DNA from: Niebla homalea
Lineage: Eukaryota > Ascomycota > Lecanoromycetes > Lecanorales > Ramalinaceae
Assembly: GCA_019925105.1 (NCBI GenBank)
Contig: JAHGAU010000022.1
Location: forward strand, 682,001-746,000
Direction of reading: 5' to 3'
DNA: 64,000 nt
Positions 49,532 to 62,400 of the stretch are shown here, piece after piece. Each line of letters begins with the position of its first letter. Position 1 is the first letter of the stretch. The notes under the pieces were generated by a model, which had not been told where the DNA came from, did not search any database, and saw nothing but the letters and a program-made list of their open reading frames with translations. The position numbers and the translations under genes were made by a program.

Positions 49532-52514
49532 TACCCTTTTAAAATCGTAATATTATTATAATAATAATATAGATCCTGGATATTCTTATTGTAATTACTT
49601 CTTAATTGCTGATATACCGTAATTGTTATAAGTAAAAGATGCGGCTTAAATTTAACGTTTAAGAAATTAAAAAGTTAAGAAAAATCGGTAACCTTAAAAA
49701 TAATAATAATAATAAAATTTTTATATTTTAAGTTACTCCGGAGCTTTATATATACTTAATTAAGCTCCGGGTACCAACTTAAATAATCTTCTTAAGTAAT
49801 TATTATTAAGTATATATCGAGAAAAGTTAAAATTAATAAAATCATAAAAATAAATAAACCCGGAAAGATTATCGTATACCCGGTTTATAATCGTAATTTT
49901 TTAAGAGCTAAATCTCTTAAAAACGACGTCTCCGGGGTTTTATTAAGTTGTATTATGATATGGGGTTTTAAGGTTTATCGTTTTCAAGACCTAAAAGTCT
50001 TATAAATTCTTTATATTTTTATAACGGTAAAGCTTTTATAAGGCCGTCCGTTAATATCTTTACTATAAATATATATTTAATATTAATCGTTTTTTTCTGG
50101 TATTCTTATCGTAATTAATAATGATATATATTTATATAACGGAGTTTTATAATAAATTAAGAGTTTATCTTTTAGACTATACGGATTATTTAAGTATTAT
50201 TATATTTAATCTTTAATAAGTAAGATAGGTCCAGTATAATTAATTTAAAAAACGGTTCTATTATATTAACTCTTTTACTATAAAGGTAAGGTTAAAAATT
50301 CGGCTTTAATAAAGCTTATTATTACCGTTTTTTACTTTATTACTTTTTAGTTAATTAAGCCTTTAAAGAGCTTAAAAATATAGTTTTATAAGCTATATTA
50401 TATCTCGAAATTATTAGTAAATAACGTATTTAAGGATATTATAAAAACGGTATATGGATTAATAATTTTCCCGTTATATATGATAATATAATATTTAATA
50501 TATATAAAGTATTATAATACCTTTATAACTGCTTTTAAGTATTATTTTAATAGATTTATAAGGAATTCAAATAACTTAAATATTAAGTACGTAATATCCG
50601 TCCTTATAATAACGGCTATAAAGTTAATAAAGCCGATAAATTATTAATATATATAAATTTCTTAAAATAAAACTTCCCCGGTATTTTTAATAAAAGGTTC
50701 AGTATTCCGTAAAGGTACTTTAGGAACACGACCTATTATAATATTAAATTTTACCGTAAGCTTATCGATATAATTATTTTAATATAAACGGATTTCTTAA
50801 CTTGGTTAATCTCGTATTATCCTTATATTTAGGAATTATTCTATTTTACTTAAATTTTTTATTTTATAGACCTTAAAGAATTTGCTTTAAAAGTTATTTA
50901 CTTTTTAATTATACTTATAATCGTAAATAACGATAATATTATTTATAAAGAAGAAAATTATTATATAGTTATTAATAAAGAGATATTCGATTTCCGGGAC
51001 TTATTTTAAGCCTAAATCCGTTAAGGTTTTTAAGAGATTTTTAAATTATAAAGCCGGTAATTATTTAAGTTTATATAAAGCTTAAAGCAGGAGGAATAAG
51101 CCTTTATTTCTATACCCTTTTAATGATTTAATATATATAAATTTATTTATTTCGCTATTTATAAATATATTAATAACGTCCTACTATCTTATATCTAAAT
51201 CGAATATAGCTACTATGGCCATAAGTACCTTAAGAACCCTAATTATTAAGGTAACGGTAAATATATCTTAGTTAGTCTTTTATAAATCACCCCTTATATA
51301 AAGTCTTGCTTTATACTTAATAAGATACCCTTTATCGTTAAATTTATATTTAAATATTTAAGTGGTAAGTATTAATATTTTATCCGCTTTTTCCGTATAC
51401 TTAAATAAGACCTCTTCCTATATACCCTTCTCTTTAAGAGCTTTAAGCTTTACTTCGATTATTAACTTAAAACTTATAACGTATAAATATTTAAGTATAT
51501 AACGATAGTATTTTAGCTTAATAAGTAGGGTATCATAGTAAAGTATATTTACTTTTAATAGAGAAAAGATAACTTCTCGTTTTTCTTATATAACTTATAG
51601 GATAATAGAAATATAATAAAAACTATATAATATAATAGCTTTAATCTATTTATAGTTAAAGTAAAGGTTATAGCATAATTCGCTTTCTTTATACCTTTTA
51701 TAGCTTTTTTTCTTTTAATAATATTACTTATATTAAAGTCAGATTTATTATTATCTTTCTTTTTCTACTTTAAAGCTGGTGGAGCTGGTAGAGTTAATGG
51801 TAGATCTGGTAATAAAGTTAATAATTTATTACCGCCACCGTTACCGTTACCGTCTCCTTTATTTTTTCCGTCGTTATCCTTAAATACCGTATCGTAATTT
51901 ATTAATACTAAAGTTAATAAGGATAAATAATCCTTTTATTATTCTTTTTCTTTTCCCTTTTATATAAAATTAATAATATTATTTATAAATTCCTTTTCTT
52001 CTTTATTATTTAATAATAATTTAATAATAATATAAAATATATCTATTTTTAAGATATTAATTAAATAAAGGAACGGTTCTTTTTTAAGTTAAACCAAGTT
52101 AATCTTATTAGCTTTATAGAACTTATTCTCTTTAAAGAAAACGTCCCTTATATAAATTACTTTCTTTTAATTAAGTATTTATATATTATAGATATTAATA
52201 TTATCGTAATTAATAAGGAAATTAATATATATTTTTATTGTTAATTTCTTTTTTAAGGATTAATTTATTAAGTAAATAGGCTTTATAGCCGTATTATTTA
52301 AAATATTAAAGGTTTAACTTTAAGTTGGTAATCTTCTTAAATAATATAGCCTATAAATGCTTTCTTATTGGTATCCGATTCATAAGGAAACCGGCCGTTT
52401 ATACGATCTATAGCCATAGGAATTAAGGAAGTTTTACTTATAGCCTTATAATCCTTACTTTTATAATTAATAGATTACCTTTTTATTGTAAATAACCGTT
52501 TTATACGGCGGTAT
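49532..52514 (-). pseudogene. Copia C pol remnant: integrase end, RT, RNase H
   Basis: Read on the minus strand this is the second half of the polyprotein: the end of the integrase (52514 down to about 52270), the Asn/Gly-rich linker (about 51930-51470), RT (about 51370-50630) and RNase H (about 50410-49960). It pairs with 39080-41640 of Copia B. Several CAA/CAG positions that are stops in B survive here and the reverse, so the copies complement each other for reconstruction of the family. No frame is intact. Confidence 0.8.
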
Positions 52515-52540
52515 ATAATATTAACGAACACTTATGAGAG

Positions 52541-54420
52541 ATGGCGACGAACAACGGGACCCCAGAGGTCAGAAACGATGTACGCGTATATAGCTTAAGT
52601 AACAGTGAGGATAATACCTTAAATACGATAGGCAGAAGCGGAATAATAATAAAGGTAAAAGGGGAGGAAGGGCAAACGGCCTAGGTTAATAGGAACGGTA
52701 ATAAGTCGTATAAACGACGCGATAAATACGAGATAGAACGGCCTTAAATCGAATAAAGAGCCTATAGTCAATAAGATACGCGTAAAGGGACGCATATAAC
52801 GCGTAAAGGTATTATTATAAAGGGTAATAAATAAAGGGCGGAAGGGACGAGAACGGTACGCAGGGATAGATAAAGGGTAAGCGGAGGCGTAAAAGGTTTT
52901 ATTAAGTATATACGAACTGGGAAAAAGCTGGGTGAAAATAGGGAAATACCAAATAGATAGGAATAGGCTATAAAAAGAAATAATTACCAAATACGTAAAA
53001 GAAAAATAAAAGGGGAGGAAGCGGTAAGGGCGCTAAAAGGCCTCCTTATAATTATATAAAAAAATATTACGTTAAAGACCTGGCCGATATTATAAATCAG
53101 GCTATAAAAGGTAAGAAACTTTTACGTAAAAGCAGGGAGAAATTTAAGGGAATTAAAGAGGTTACGCAGAGCTTAAGGGGCGGTAATAAAAATACTGGCG
53201 GACGGAGGCAAAAAGAAATAAAAAGGATATATATAAAGTAAAAGAATAACGGGGGAGGCTTTAAGGAAGGGAACGGGGATAAGCTGGGTAGTAAGGACCG
53301 TAAGGGCAATACCGGCATTAATAATAAAAGAAATAAAGGTAAAAAAGAAGGCGGTGGCGTTAAGAAAGGTAAGGATAATAATTATATAATTATCAGGCGA
53401 AAAAAAGAAGAATATAACGGCGAAAACGAATCTGTTATAATTAATAAAAACGTTTAAAATAACGGGAAAGCTATTAATAAAACAGATTATTATAATATAT
53501 AAACTATAAAGCGGGGATATTTTTCTCAATATAATTTTATTAGAGGCAAGGGAAAAACTGGAAAAGTTAAAGGGATAAACCGGTAAAAAGGGGTATAAAA
53601 CGGTAAAGGTATTAAGGTAATCCTTTATTATCGTAGTGGACAGGATATATTTAATAAGGTTTACGGGGGAGGAAGGGGAAGTTACTTTAAGGTGGATAAA
53701 GAAGGAAAATACGGTTTTCTACCCTAGGCTAAAGATCGTTAATTATAGCCTCCCCGCTATAATAAAGAAATTAAACGCCTTTAATTATATGAAAAAATAC
53801 TCTATGGTTATCCTAAGTATAACGTTAATAAGGATATACAACGATATCCTCGATAAAAAGGTAATAAAGGGTAAATCCCTTAAGTTAATAAAACCTTAAA
53901 ACCGGGCAATAGATATCTATTAATACTTTAAATATTAAAGGTACGGACATATTATTATGAGGTACCCCAATAATACGAAGTACGCGGTATATACCGAAGG
54001 GTATAATACGTATAAATACGTTAGCTTAATAATAAAAAGCTTAATAAAGAACGCGTTGAAATACGCGGCGTATAATAATAATAATTACTTAGCGTAAGAC
54101 TTATAATATATAGTAAGAATGAAAGAAACTTAACGTAAAAAGATTAGGATAATGGTTAAAATTTAACGCTATAACTTATATAAACCTAAATTAACGAAGT
54201 AATTAAAAACGGTTTTAAGACGTAAACGGAGCCTATTAAATAAAGAAGGGTAAAATGTAATAACTAATAACGTAAAGAAAAAAAGCTTATAGCGATATTA
54301 ACCTTTAAAGCCGGTTACCCGACCAGGATTATTATCGTAATAAAAGATTAAGATAAATAACGCTTAACCTTAAGGAAAAACCGTTTATATGAATAAAAGT
54401 TAATAAAGAAAGCTTAACGG
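52541..54420 (+). pseudogene. LINE L6 ORF1 (Gag-like RNA-binding protein), broken
   Basis: Starts M-A-T-N-N-G-T-P-E-V-R-N-D-V-R-V-Y-S-L. A central open part (53636-53899) is followed by two zinc knuckles at 53924-53965 and 53981-54019. Their spacing is intact (CX2CX3GHX4C and CX2CX3HX4C), but every Cys codon is now TAT or TAC and the second His is Tyr. In Tad1-like LINEs such a protein coats the RNA and aids target-primed reverse transcription. The end is approximate. Minus-strand frames at 52619-52990, 53097-53318 and 53173-53529 are antisense shadows. Confidence 0.8.
53636..53899 (+). pseudogene. LINE L6 ORF1, uninterrupted central part
   Basis: Eighty-seven codons reading ..D-R-I-Y-L-I-R-F-T-G-E-E-G-E-V-T-L-R-W.. 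to ..K-S-L-K-L-I-K-P and a stop just before the knuckles. The same segment in L5 (26034-26290) has extra stops. The alternating hydrophobic pattern with R-F-T and a following charged turn would fit an RRM-like fold, as described for many LINE ORF1 proteins, but this is inference from pattern only. Confidence 0.65.
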
Positions 54421-54459
54421 ACGTTAATATTTAATATATTTACGCTTTTAAAGGTAATA

Positions 54460-57400
54460 TAATATAACGTATATAAGGAAGCAGCTAAAGTCGTAATATC
54501 AATATTCAGATTTAAAGAAATAAAGGATATCAATATTATAGCGATATAAAAGCCGTTATATAATCCATATACTTATTCTTTAATTAACCCGGGAGATGGT
54601 TTTTACCTGGCTTTTAAGGGTAATAAAACGACATAAATATACTTCTTTATTAATAAGAAACTAAATATAAATAACTGGGACGTTACCTATTACGGAGGGA
54701 ATTTATATATACTCCGGATCGTATAAGAGGGGGATATTGAGGGTACCTTAAATATTTATAATACGTATAATCCGCCATTAATTAATAAAAAGGGACCCTT
54801 TATAATCCCGTTACTTAAGGATATTATAACCGTACCCGGTAAGCATCTCTTAATAAGGGACTTTAATTTTTATTACGTTTAATAAAACGAGGACAATTAT
54901 ATAATTAACTATACCGAATCTAAAAAGCTATTAATAATTATTATACGGTTTAATTTTACGTTATTAACGCCGAAAGGGGCTATTATATAAAAAAGCCGTA
55001 AACTTAAGATTACGATTGACTTAATATTCGGCTCGGAAGGTATTATTAACTTAATTATAATATACGGACCTTAAAAAGGATTTAAAATATAGTTCGGATT
55101 ATGTCCCGATATAGACGACCCTAAATTAATCTATTAACGTAACTCCGCCCTTACCGTTTAAATAAGCGTAAAAACGGTTAAAAAAGCCGAAATATTAATA
55201 AAGGCGGTAGAAATAATATCCCAATTAATGGAGCGTTTTTGGCTCGATAATAAGGAATAGATTGACCGTTTTATAAAGCGGGTGATAAAAACTTTAAATA
55301 AAGTAATTAACGTTATAATCTTAATAATAAAGCCGTCTTAAAGAGTTAAAACTTATTAAAACGAGGAGTATATAAAGGTAACTATAAAGGTAAAAGCGCT
55401 TATAAAATAAACTATTAAGTATAAGAATTAAAAAATACTTTAATAGTTAAAAAAAGCGTAAGAAAAAAAAAAAGAAAATTATCCGGAAAACTAAGTAAAT
55501 ATACTTCCGGGCTATAATATATAACTCGGCGGTTTCCTTTCGTAATATCTAAAAATTAATAAAATATAATAAGGAACGGAGTAAAAAACTTAAACTTATC
55601 TTTAAGTTTTTACCCCTAAAAAAACCAAACGGTATGGTAACGAATACCTTTGACGGTAAAATTAAGGCTCTTAAAAAGGCGTTCTTTCCCCCGTTACCGG
55701 AAGCTAACCTAATAAATATTAACGGTACGGTATATCCTAAATTAATAATAGTAAATAAGGTAATAACTTAAAAGATAATAATTAAGGCGATTAATAAACT
55801 GAAAAAGGATAAAACCCCCGGACCCAACGGCATATTAAATAAGTTCTTATTTATAGTGGTATTACTATTTAAAGAGGTCTTTACTTACCTATTTTAAGCC
55901 TATTTCAATATAGGATATTACCCCCGTAAATTTAAGGAGGCTAAAACGATTATCCTTAAGAAATTAATTAAGTCAGATTACTCGGAAATAAAGTTATATA
56001 AACCTATAGTACTCTTTTATACGCTAAGGAAAACTTTAAAAACGGTAATTATAAAGATTTTAAGTAATTATATAGAAAGGTATAGGTTACTCCCGATTAA
56101 TAAATAAAGATAAAAAGAAGACGGTCGATAGAAACGGCTTTTAAAGGCTTAATCGATAATATATATACGGTATAAAACTATAAGAAAAAGTACGTTATAA
56201 GTCTTTTCTCCCTAGATATTATAGGGGCGTTTAATAAAGTAAACTATTAAAGGTTACTATATAATTTACGGAAAAAGGGGGTTTTACCTTTCTTTATAAA
56301 TTAAATAAAAAGTTTCCTAAATAACCGAGCGACGTTAATCAGTTTAAAATAAAAGATAAGTACAATAAAGCCCGCAATAATAAGGATTCCCTAGGGGTTA
56401 CTTATTTCCTTAATCTTATTCTTATTCTTTAACGGCCCGTTTATTAAAGACTTAGTAAAACTGAAACAGAAAATCTAAGTAAAAAGCTTTATTAACGATA
56501 TCTACCTTTTAACTTATAATACGTTTACTTATACGAACTATTTAAAGCTAAAATAGGCCTATAAAGTTTACTTACGATAAATAAAGATATATAGGGCCTA
56601 GTTCACCCCGTATAAGTATAAGCTTGTCTATATAATAAGGAGCCCAAAGCTATACGATATAATAGTTATAATGGACTTAAGTAGTATAACGGTGAAACCG
56701 GAAGCCAGTATTAAGGTATTTAACCTATAAGTCGATAGGAAACTAGACTAAAAAGACTATATAAAAAAGGTTTAGAAGAAGATAGTTTCATAGGAAAGGG
56801 GCCTTACTTACCTTACGGCGTTAACGTAAGGAGCTATTTTATAGAAAACTAGAACTATTTATTAAGTAATTATAAAGCCTGCGATAACGTACGTAACAGC
56901 TATTTAATACGTACCCGAAAATATACCTAAATATAGGAAAGAGCCCGTCCGGTAACTATAAAAGGTCCAAAACCGATACTTAAGAGTGGTAAGTGGAGTA
57001 TATAAAGTGACTCCCGTCCCGGTATTGGAATCCGAGGTCTTTATATTATTAATAAAGCTGGCCTTAAACTAAATAATCGCTTAAATAAAACTTAAAAGGG
57101 GTATAAACTTAATTACGTTAATAGGAAATGAACGTATTTATTAGAACTATAAGAAACCTTAAATAAGAAAGCATAGAAAAATAGTACTTACCCCCCCCAC
57201 GGAAGTTAAATTAAAGTAAACTAAAAAAGAAATTGACTTAACTTACGTTTAAGAAGTTAACGCAGAAGTATATAAACTTTTACTTAAAGTGAAAACGGCG
57301 GAAGAAAAGAAGGCCATAAGGGTAAAATTAACGGCGATTATCCTATAGATTATAAAGAAATAAATAGAGCGTTAATATAAATATAAAGAATTAATCCCTT

Positions 57401-58200
57401 AAGGGTAACGGCACCCGGTATTAAATAATAACGAAATTATTAATAAGTATCTCCGGCGTTATAAGATTATAAGGAAAAGCGATAACGCGTTAATAATCCA
57501 ATTCCGGATAGGTAAAAATGGCTTAGCCTATTTCCTTTTTATTATATACGCCGGTGGCCGGACTAACGTTAATTATAAATATAGGTAACGAAAGTAAAAC
57601 GCCGTATACGTATTAATCTCCTATTTACTATTTAAGGAACTTAAACCGGGACTAATTAAAAAAGTAAGGATTAACGATTATCGTTAAATACTTATTAATA
57701 AAAAGGGTATTAAGGCGGCCGTTAAATTTATAATAACTACGGGCTTATTACCATAGTTCGGCCTAACCAAAGAAATAAAGGAAATAATCAAGGACCTAAT
57801 TAAGAAACCTCGCCGCCGACCCGGGGGTAAAAAGCAGCGGCGGGAAAACTGTACCCAGTAGGGGGCTAGGAGGGCTATAAATACCGGGGCGGCGTAAAAG
57901 GCGATACTATATCGGTTGGTAAAGTCGTATGAATAAGGTGGTAATAATATATATATCGGTAAAAATATTTAATGGTATAATCGGAATTCTGAAATTTTAA
58001 TATTGGATAGACCCGTAAGGTAACGGAAGAGCAATAGGTTTAAAGGTAACCCTTAAATGGATTTAATTATAGTATTATAGGTTTTCTTGGAAAAGGCGTA
58101 TAAATAAATTCTTACTCTTTAAACGGCCGTAGATACTCTTAGCTCTTAAGACGTGAGTAGAGGCTGGGTAAATACCGGTTTTTATTCCTAACGTTATGGA
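54460..58200 (+). pseudogene. LINE L6 ORF2 (endonuclease, RT, C-terminal region), broken
   Basis: The endonuclease part at about 54480-55100 keeps L-I-R-D-F-N-F-Y at 54847-54870, the counterpart of the GDFN motif of the exonuclease-endonuclease-phosphatase fold. RT: K-D-K-T-P-G-P-N-G-I-L-N-K at 55806-55845; R-I-P-stop-G-L-L at 56383-56404 (GIPQGSP before CAG became TAG); catalytic box S-F-I-N-D-I-Y-L-L at 56485-56511. The C-terminal region holds a basic stretch P-R-R-R-P-G-G-K-K-Q-R-R at about 57806-57845. I could not confirm an RNase H domain. Limits are approximate. Confidence 0.8.
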
Positions 58201-58315
58201 TATCAGGTTTTTTACGGTTATTAATAAGGCTAAATGGCCGAGTATTAAGGAACGCCGGAATTAGCTCAGCTAGATCCGTAGTATAAATCAATCAATCAAT
58301 CAATAATATTAACGA

Positions 58316-60455
58316 CTTAAAGGTAATATTAAGTTCGTTAATAAAATTATTGAATTTAAATCTTAAGGATCTTTCTCCGTTTAATTAAATAAAGGCTATA
58401 TTATAGTAATATCGTATTTTAATCGTTTTAATAATTTTCTGTAGGATATTTATTGCTTTAAATTTATATTTATAAGTATATATTATTTAGAAATTATATT
58501 TAAAATAAGCGATATATAATATTTATTAATCCCGGTTTATCGTTATACTTATTTATATAAGGTTATAAGTAATTTAAAAGAAAGGCTTTATTAATATTTT
58601 TACTTTATATAAGGATTTTAATACGATCCGGTAAGTTTTTAATAAAATATAGTTTTTATAATTACTTATATTTAAGGCTTTAATATCGTTAGTAATTTTT
58701 ACCCCCTTAGTTACTTATTAAAAGTACTATATTACTTCGTTAGTAACATATATAAGGAATTAATATTATTAACTTATAATTATTAATTTAACGATAAATT
58801 TATTAATTATAAATATTATATCGAGTTATTTAATATTATCTTTAAGTACGTAATATTTACCAATCTTTTTAACCAGTATTCTTATCTATCCATTACTATA
58901 AAGGTAATAATATTTAATATTAAAGTAAATACCCTTATTTATAAGGATAGTACTAAATACGACGTTAATTATGAAGTTAAATATATATATAACGTTATAA
59001 AGTATAATAAAATTATCACCTTTAGGGGTATTAATATTTACCTCGATTTTTCTATAAGTAGTAACTTTAAGATTATTATTATTAGTGATAATAATATCGT
59101 TTTTTCCATTTATTTCTTTAATAAACCGGTTTTTTATCGTTTCATTATAAATATAAAAGCTTAAGTTATAATCCAAAATCCATAATAATTGCAATATATA
59201 AGACTTTTATCCTATATTAAATATATTAAAGTTATTATTATTATTTCGACCCGATATAAATAAATTATTTTATTTAAATTCAAAGTTTCTAGATTTCTTA
59301 AGAGCTCAATTAACTTTTTTTTTTTTTATCTTAATATCCTTAAGCTTATTATCTATTTATCTTTTAAGTATAAGATCGGGTTTAAAGTTAATAAGTTAAC
59401 CAGGTCGGTTTATACGTAAGTAATTATACTCATTAAATTAATATTTAATACCGTAAAAATATTCTTTTAATTTAGTATTTTTACCCTTAAATATAGGCTT
59501 ATTATTTTTCTTAATATTATTTTGATTTTTATTAATAATAAAGGTTAAATAAAACGGAGTCGATTTCTTTATATTATTATACCGTATATAATTTTAAAAT
59601 TACTTTTCAAGATTAATAAGAGCTATTAAAAAGTTAATTAAATTATTTATACCGAACTTATAAAATTATATTAATATAAGAACTTATTTCTTAATTACGT
59701 TAATAAAATTACGGTATATCCGTTTCTTATTTAATACTTTAAGGATATTATTACTTTTAACTTTTATAAATATTTAAGTATATTTATCGAGTTATAATTT
59801 AATATTTTAACGAAAACCAGGTCCCATTATAATTTTATAGTATTCTTTCTTTACCGTTAAAGAGCAAGCGGAATTTAAAGGTATAAACTTAATTTTAAGA
59901 ATATATAAGTAGTTTTATAAGTAATAATCCATATCCTTAAGGTAAACGAGGTTCGCCTTATTAATTATTAAGTATATATAGTCGTTAATTTTAATAAAAA
60001 ACGTATATTACTCTTTCTATTCTTATAATTCTAGCTTTTATACTTATAAATTATTTTTATAAATTATTAATACCCTTAAGTTAATAGTTTCGTCCGCTAT
60101 AAGGACGGGTTATATTAATTTTAATAACTTGTTTAAGCTTATTAATTTTATTATAAAAGTAGGGTTAATAAGCTCCCAGACGTAATACTTAATAACCTTA
60201 CCTTTAACGACGGCAAGTTATAAGTCCCAGTTTTTTAAGGTAATAAGCTTAACTTCATATAAGCTTATTTTAAGGCTATAAAGGAATAATAAGCAATAAA
60301 CTTATTATACTCTTTAATTTTTTTCTCTATTTTTAATTTATATATAATATATTAACCTTAAGGACTTAATTTAAGCTTTTCTGGATAATTAATTACACCT
60401 TTAAATTAATTAATAAATGAATAGCTATAGTGGTATATAATACCGGGCTTATAAC
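58316..60455 (-). pseudogene. Copia C gag, protease and integrase remnant
   Basis: The 5' half of the polyprotein on the minus strand: gag (about 60400-59250), protease/GAG-pre-integrase (59194-58886), integrase (about 58740-58316, continuing beyond L6 at 52514). AGCCCGG (60444-60450 in reverse complement) follows the 5' LTR as in Copia B. Confidence 0.78.
58886..59194 (-). pseudogene. Copia C protease/GAG-pre-integrase fragment
   Basis: An open stretch of 102 codons reading W-I-L-D-Y-N-L-S-F-Y-I-Y-N near its start, in place of the Ty1/copia protease motif WILDSGASSHICN. The catalytic Asp stays, but the following S-G is Y-N. It continues ..I-E-V-N-I-N-T-P-K-G-D-N-F-I-I-L-Y-N-V-I-Y-I and ..V-F-S-T-I-L-I-N-K-G-I, the standard GAG-pre-integrase pattern. 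The first Met is only the nearest ATG within the polyprotein. Confidence 0.82.
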
Positions 60456-60675
60456 TATTAGACGTAAGGACGTATAAGAGTAAATAATATATATATATAT
60501 TATATATAATCTATTTAAAAAGCATAATACTATCTATATAAAATACCTAGGTGGTATAAGATATACGGCTAGGTAATGATATCTACACGCGTTATAATAG
60601 TGTCTTGGCACCGTCGCATGACGGCTCAGTGACACTCCATGCAATACCACCACCATGCCTGCACCCAGGCTGACA
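60456..60675 (-). repeat. 5' LTR of Copia C
   Basis: 220 bp, the reverse complement of the Copia B LTR. The minus-strand frame at 60534-60716 is an LTR shadow. Confidence 0.88.
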
Positions 60676-60680
60676 TAACC

Positions 60681-62400
60681 TTTAACGGTTACCAGCGTAA
60701 AACTTACTTTAATCAATAATATCCTCCTTAACCTTCTTCCTTATAAAAGCTAAGAAAATAGAAATCAATCCTAAAAATTTACCTTAATTGAAATAGAAAA
60801 GCAATTTAATAAAAATTTATAACTTATATATACTTCTTTAAAAGCTTAAGAGATTGAAAAGATTCCCAGTAATAAGATTAAGCCGTACTTTAACTTAATT
60901 ACTCCCTTCATAAAAAAACAAATAATACGTAATTACTTAGAATAACCATAATTTTATGTATAACGTACGCATTACGAAAAGCTTATGAGGCACTAGCACC
61001 CAAAGGGGTATAGTGGCTTAGCGGGCATGTTTATATTGCGTACCTTCATAGCTAAATAGGCACTCATAATAATAATACATATTACACCCACATTTTATCC
61101 ATACGCTCTTTAATATATAACATATAAACCCCTTTTTTGAAAAGAAACTCATTAATATCGGTAATATAATAATCAAAGTATTTCTTATTTTATATATAAC
61201 TTAATACCATTAATTTTGAATAAGTAAAGTTAAATGTTTTTATATTAATCAGAAGATTAATTACGGTAATATTATTCCCTTTATTATTGCTTTCTTTCTT
61301 TTATAATAGAATTATATACTGTTCTACTTTATATTATATAAACGATAAAGGAAATGGGGATAGATTTATGTAAGTTATGTAAGACTAATTTATATTTATT
61401 AATAAATATACATATTATTAAGGATTACTTAATAATGTCTTTATAGGCTTTTTTTTAAAAAAAAAACCTAAGCAAAAAATATTATTAAGAATTCCATAAT
61501 TCCCCAGACTTGAAAAGGTATTAATTGATATATATAAAGTAAAAGAAATGTTTAAACACTCTTACGTATGCTTATTAATACTTATAATATAAATGAAGTT
61601 GAATTTAAAACAAGATTTAATAATATTATTAGTAATTCTAGTTTCTCGTCTCGAAATATTAATACCTTTATAATAAAGAGCTATAATGTTACCCAGGAAC
61701 TATAAATTTAAATAAGTAAACAAAGAAAAATAGCTTAAAAAATATATAAAAATAGATCCGTAATATATATATAAAAAAAGAGCAGAACAAAGAACGCTTT
61801 GAAGTTGACAAATGAATATAATAAATATAAGTCTTAAAGTATTTTAAGTAAAATAACTAAAAATCAGAGTTATATTTATAAACGAAATTATAAATAACGT
61901 TGTGGAGGATAACGTAAAATATTTATAAAAACTGTTGAGAAAAGGATTCTTAAGATTAAACCCGGACGGTTTTATAAATTATGCGGGAAATATAACTAAA
62001 GTATTATATTAAGGAATTAACCTTATTTCTAATTATTATTAACGTATACTCTGTGTTATATTTAACTTAAATAAAAACAATGTTAAACCCGGAAGATTAT
62101 AGAATCCTCATAAATAGGATATTAAAATATATACTTAAGGACATAGTTAATCGCTTTAAAAACGGCTTAGTTAACTTATACGTATATAAGCATTTAATAA
62201 ACGATGTATATTAAAAGTCTTTTTATATAAAGTATACTTAAAATTAAGCGAATTATTAAATTATCAAGAAGAAAAAGGAATTAAAAAGAAATGAAAAAAA
62301 AAAGAAATATACTTTAAAGTTTATATGTTTTTAAATTAATTAAGTTCAATAAATAGAAACGATTTAAAGGTAATATTAAGAAGAAGTTTAATATATATTA
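60681..62400. other. AT-rich spacer, no gene seen
   Basis: About 1.7 kb that keeps many CA/TG dinucleotides, unlike the elements around it. A GC-richer patch at 60970-61060 (GGCACTAGCACCC..) has no tRNA or protein signature. No frame above 60 codons. Confidence 0.5.

Larger units (their letters stand above)
52528..58302 (+). mobile_element. LINE L6, full length, inserted in Copia C
   Basis: The least mutated full LINE here, 5.78 kb, plus strand. The 13-base duplication ATAATATTAACGA is at 52515-52527 and 58303-58315; removing L6 restores a Copia sequence collinear with 39035-39100 of Copia B. It has a 13-base leader, ORF1, ORF2 and a (TCAA)n tail. It is the best template for describing the family. 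Confidence 0.93.
49312..60675 (-). mobile_element. Copia element C (family of Copia B), split by LINE L6
   Basis: A minus-strand Ty1/copia element with 220-bp LTRs (49312-49531 and 60456-60675), ends TGTCAG..GCTGACA, and the exact 5-base duplication TAACC (49307-49311 and 60676-60680). Without L6 (5.8 kb) its length is about 5.6 kb, equal to Copia B, which it matches throughout in reverse orientation. It is RIP-mutated independently of B. Confidence 0.92.

Noticed and set aside
52619..53529. Three minus-strand frames of 73-123 codons
   Set aside because: Antisense shadows of LINE L6 ORF1. Depletion of CA/TG removes most stops from this strand.
60534..60716. 60-codon minus-strand frame, also 42116-42340
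   Set aside because: Both lie in Copia LTRs and show the same peptide ending Y-F-I; LTR sequence, not a gene.
60965..61060. tRNA gene in the GC-richer patch
   Set aside because: No T-loop motif and no plausible acceptor stem.
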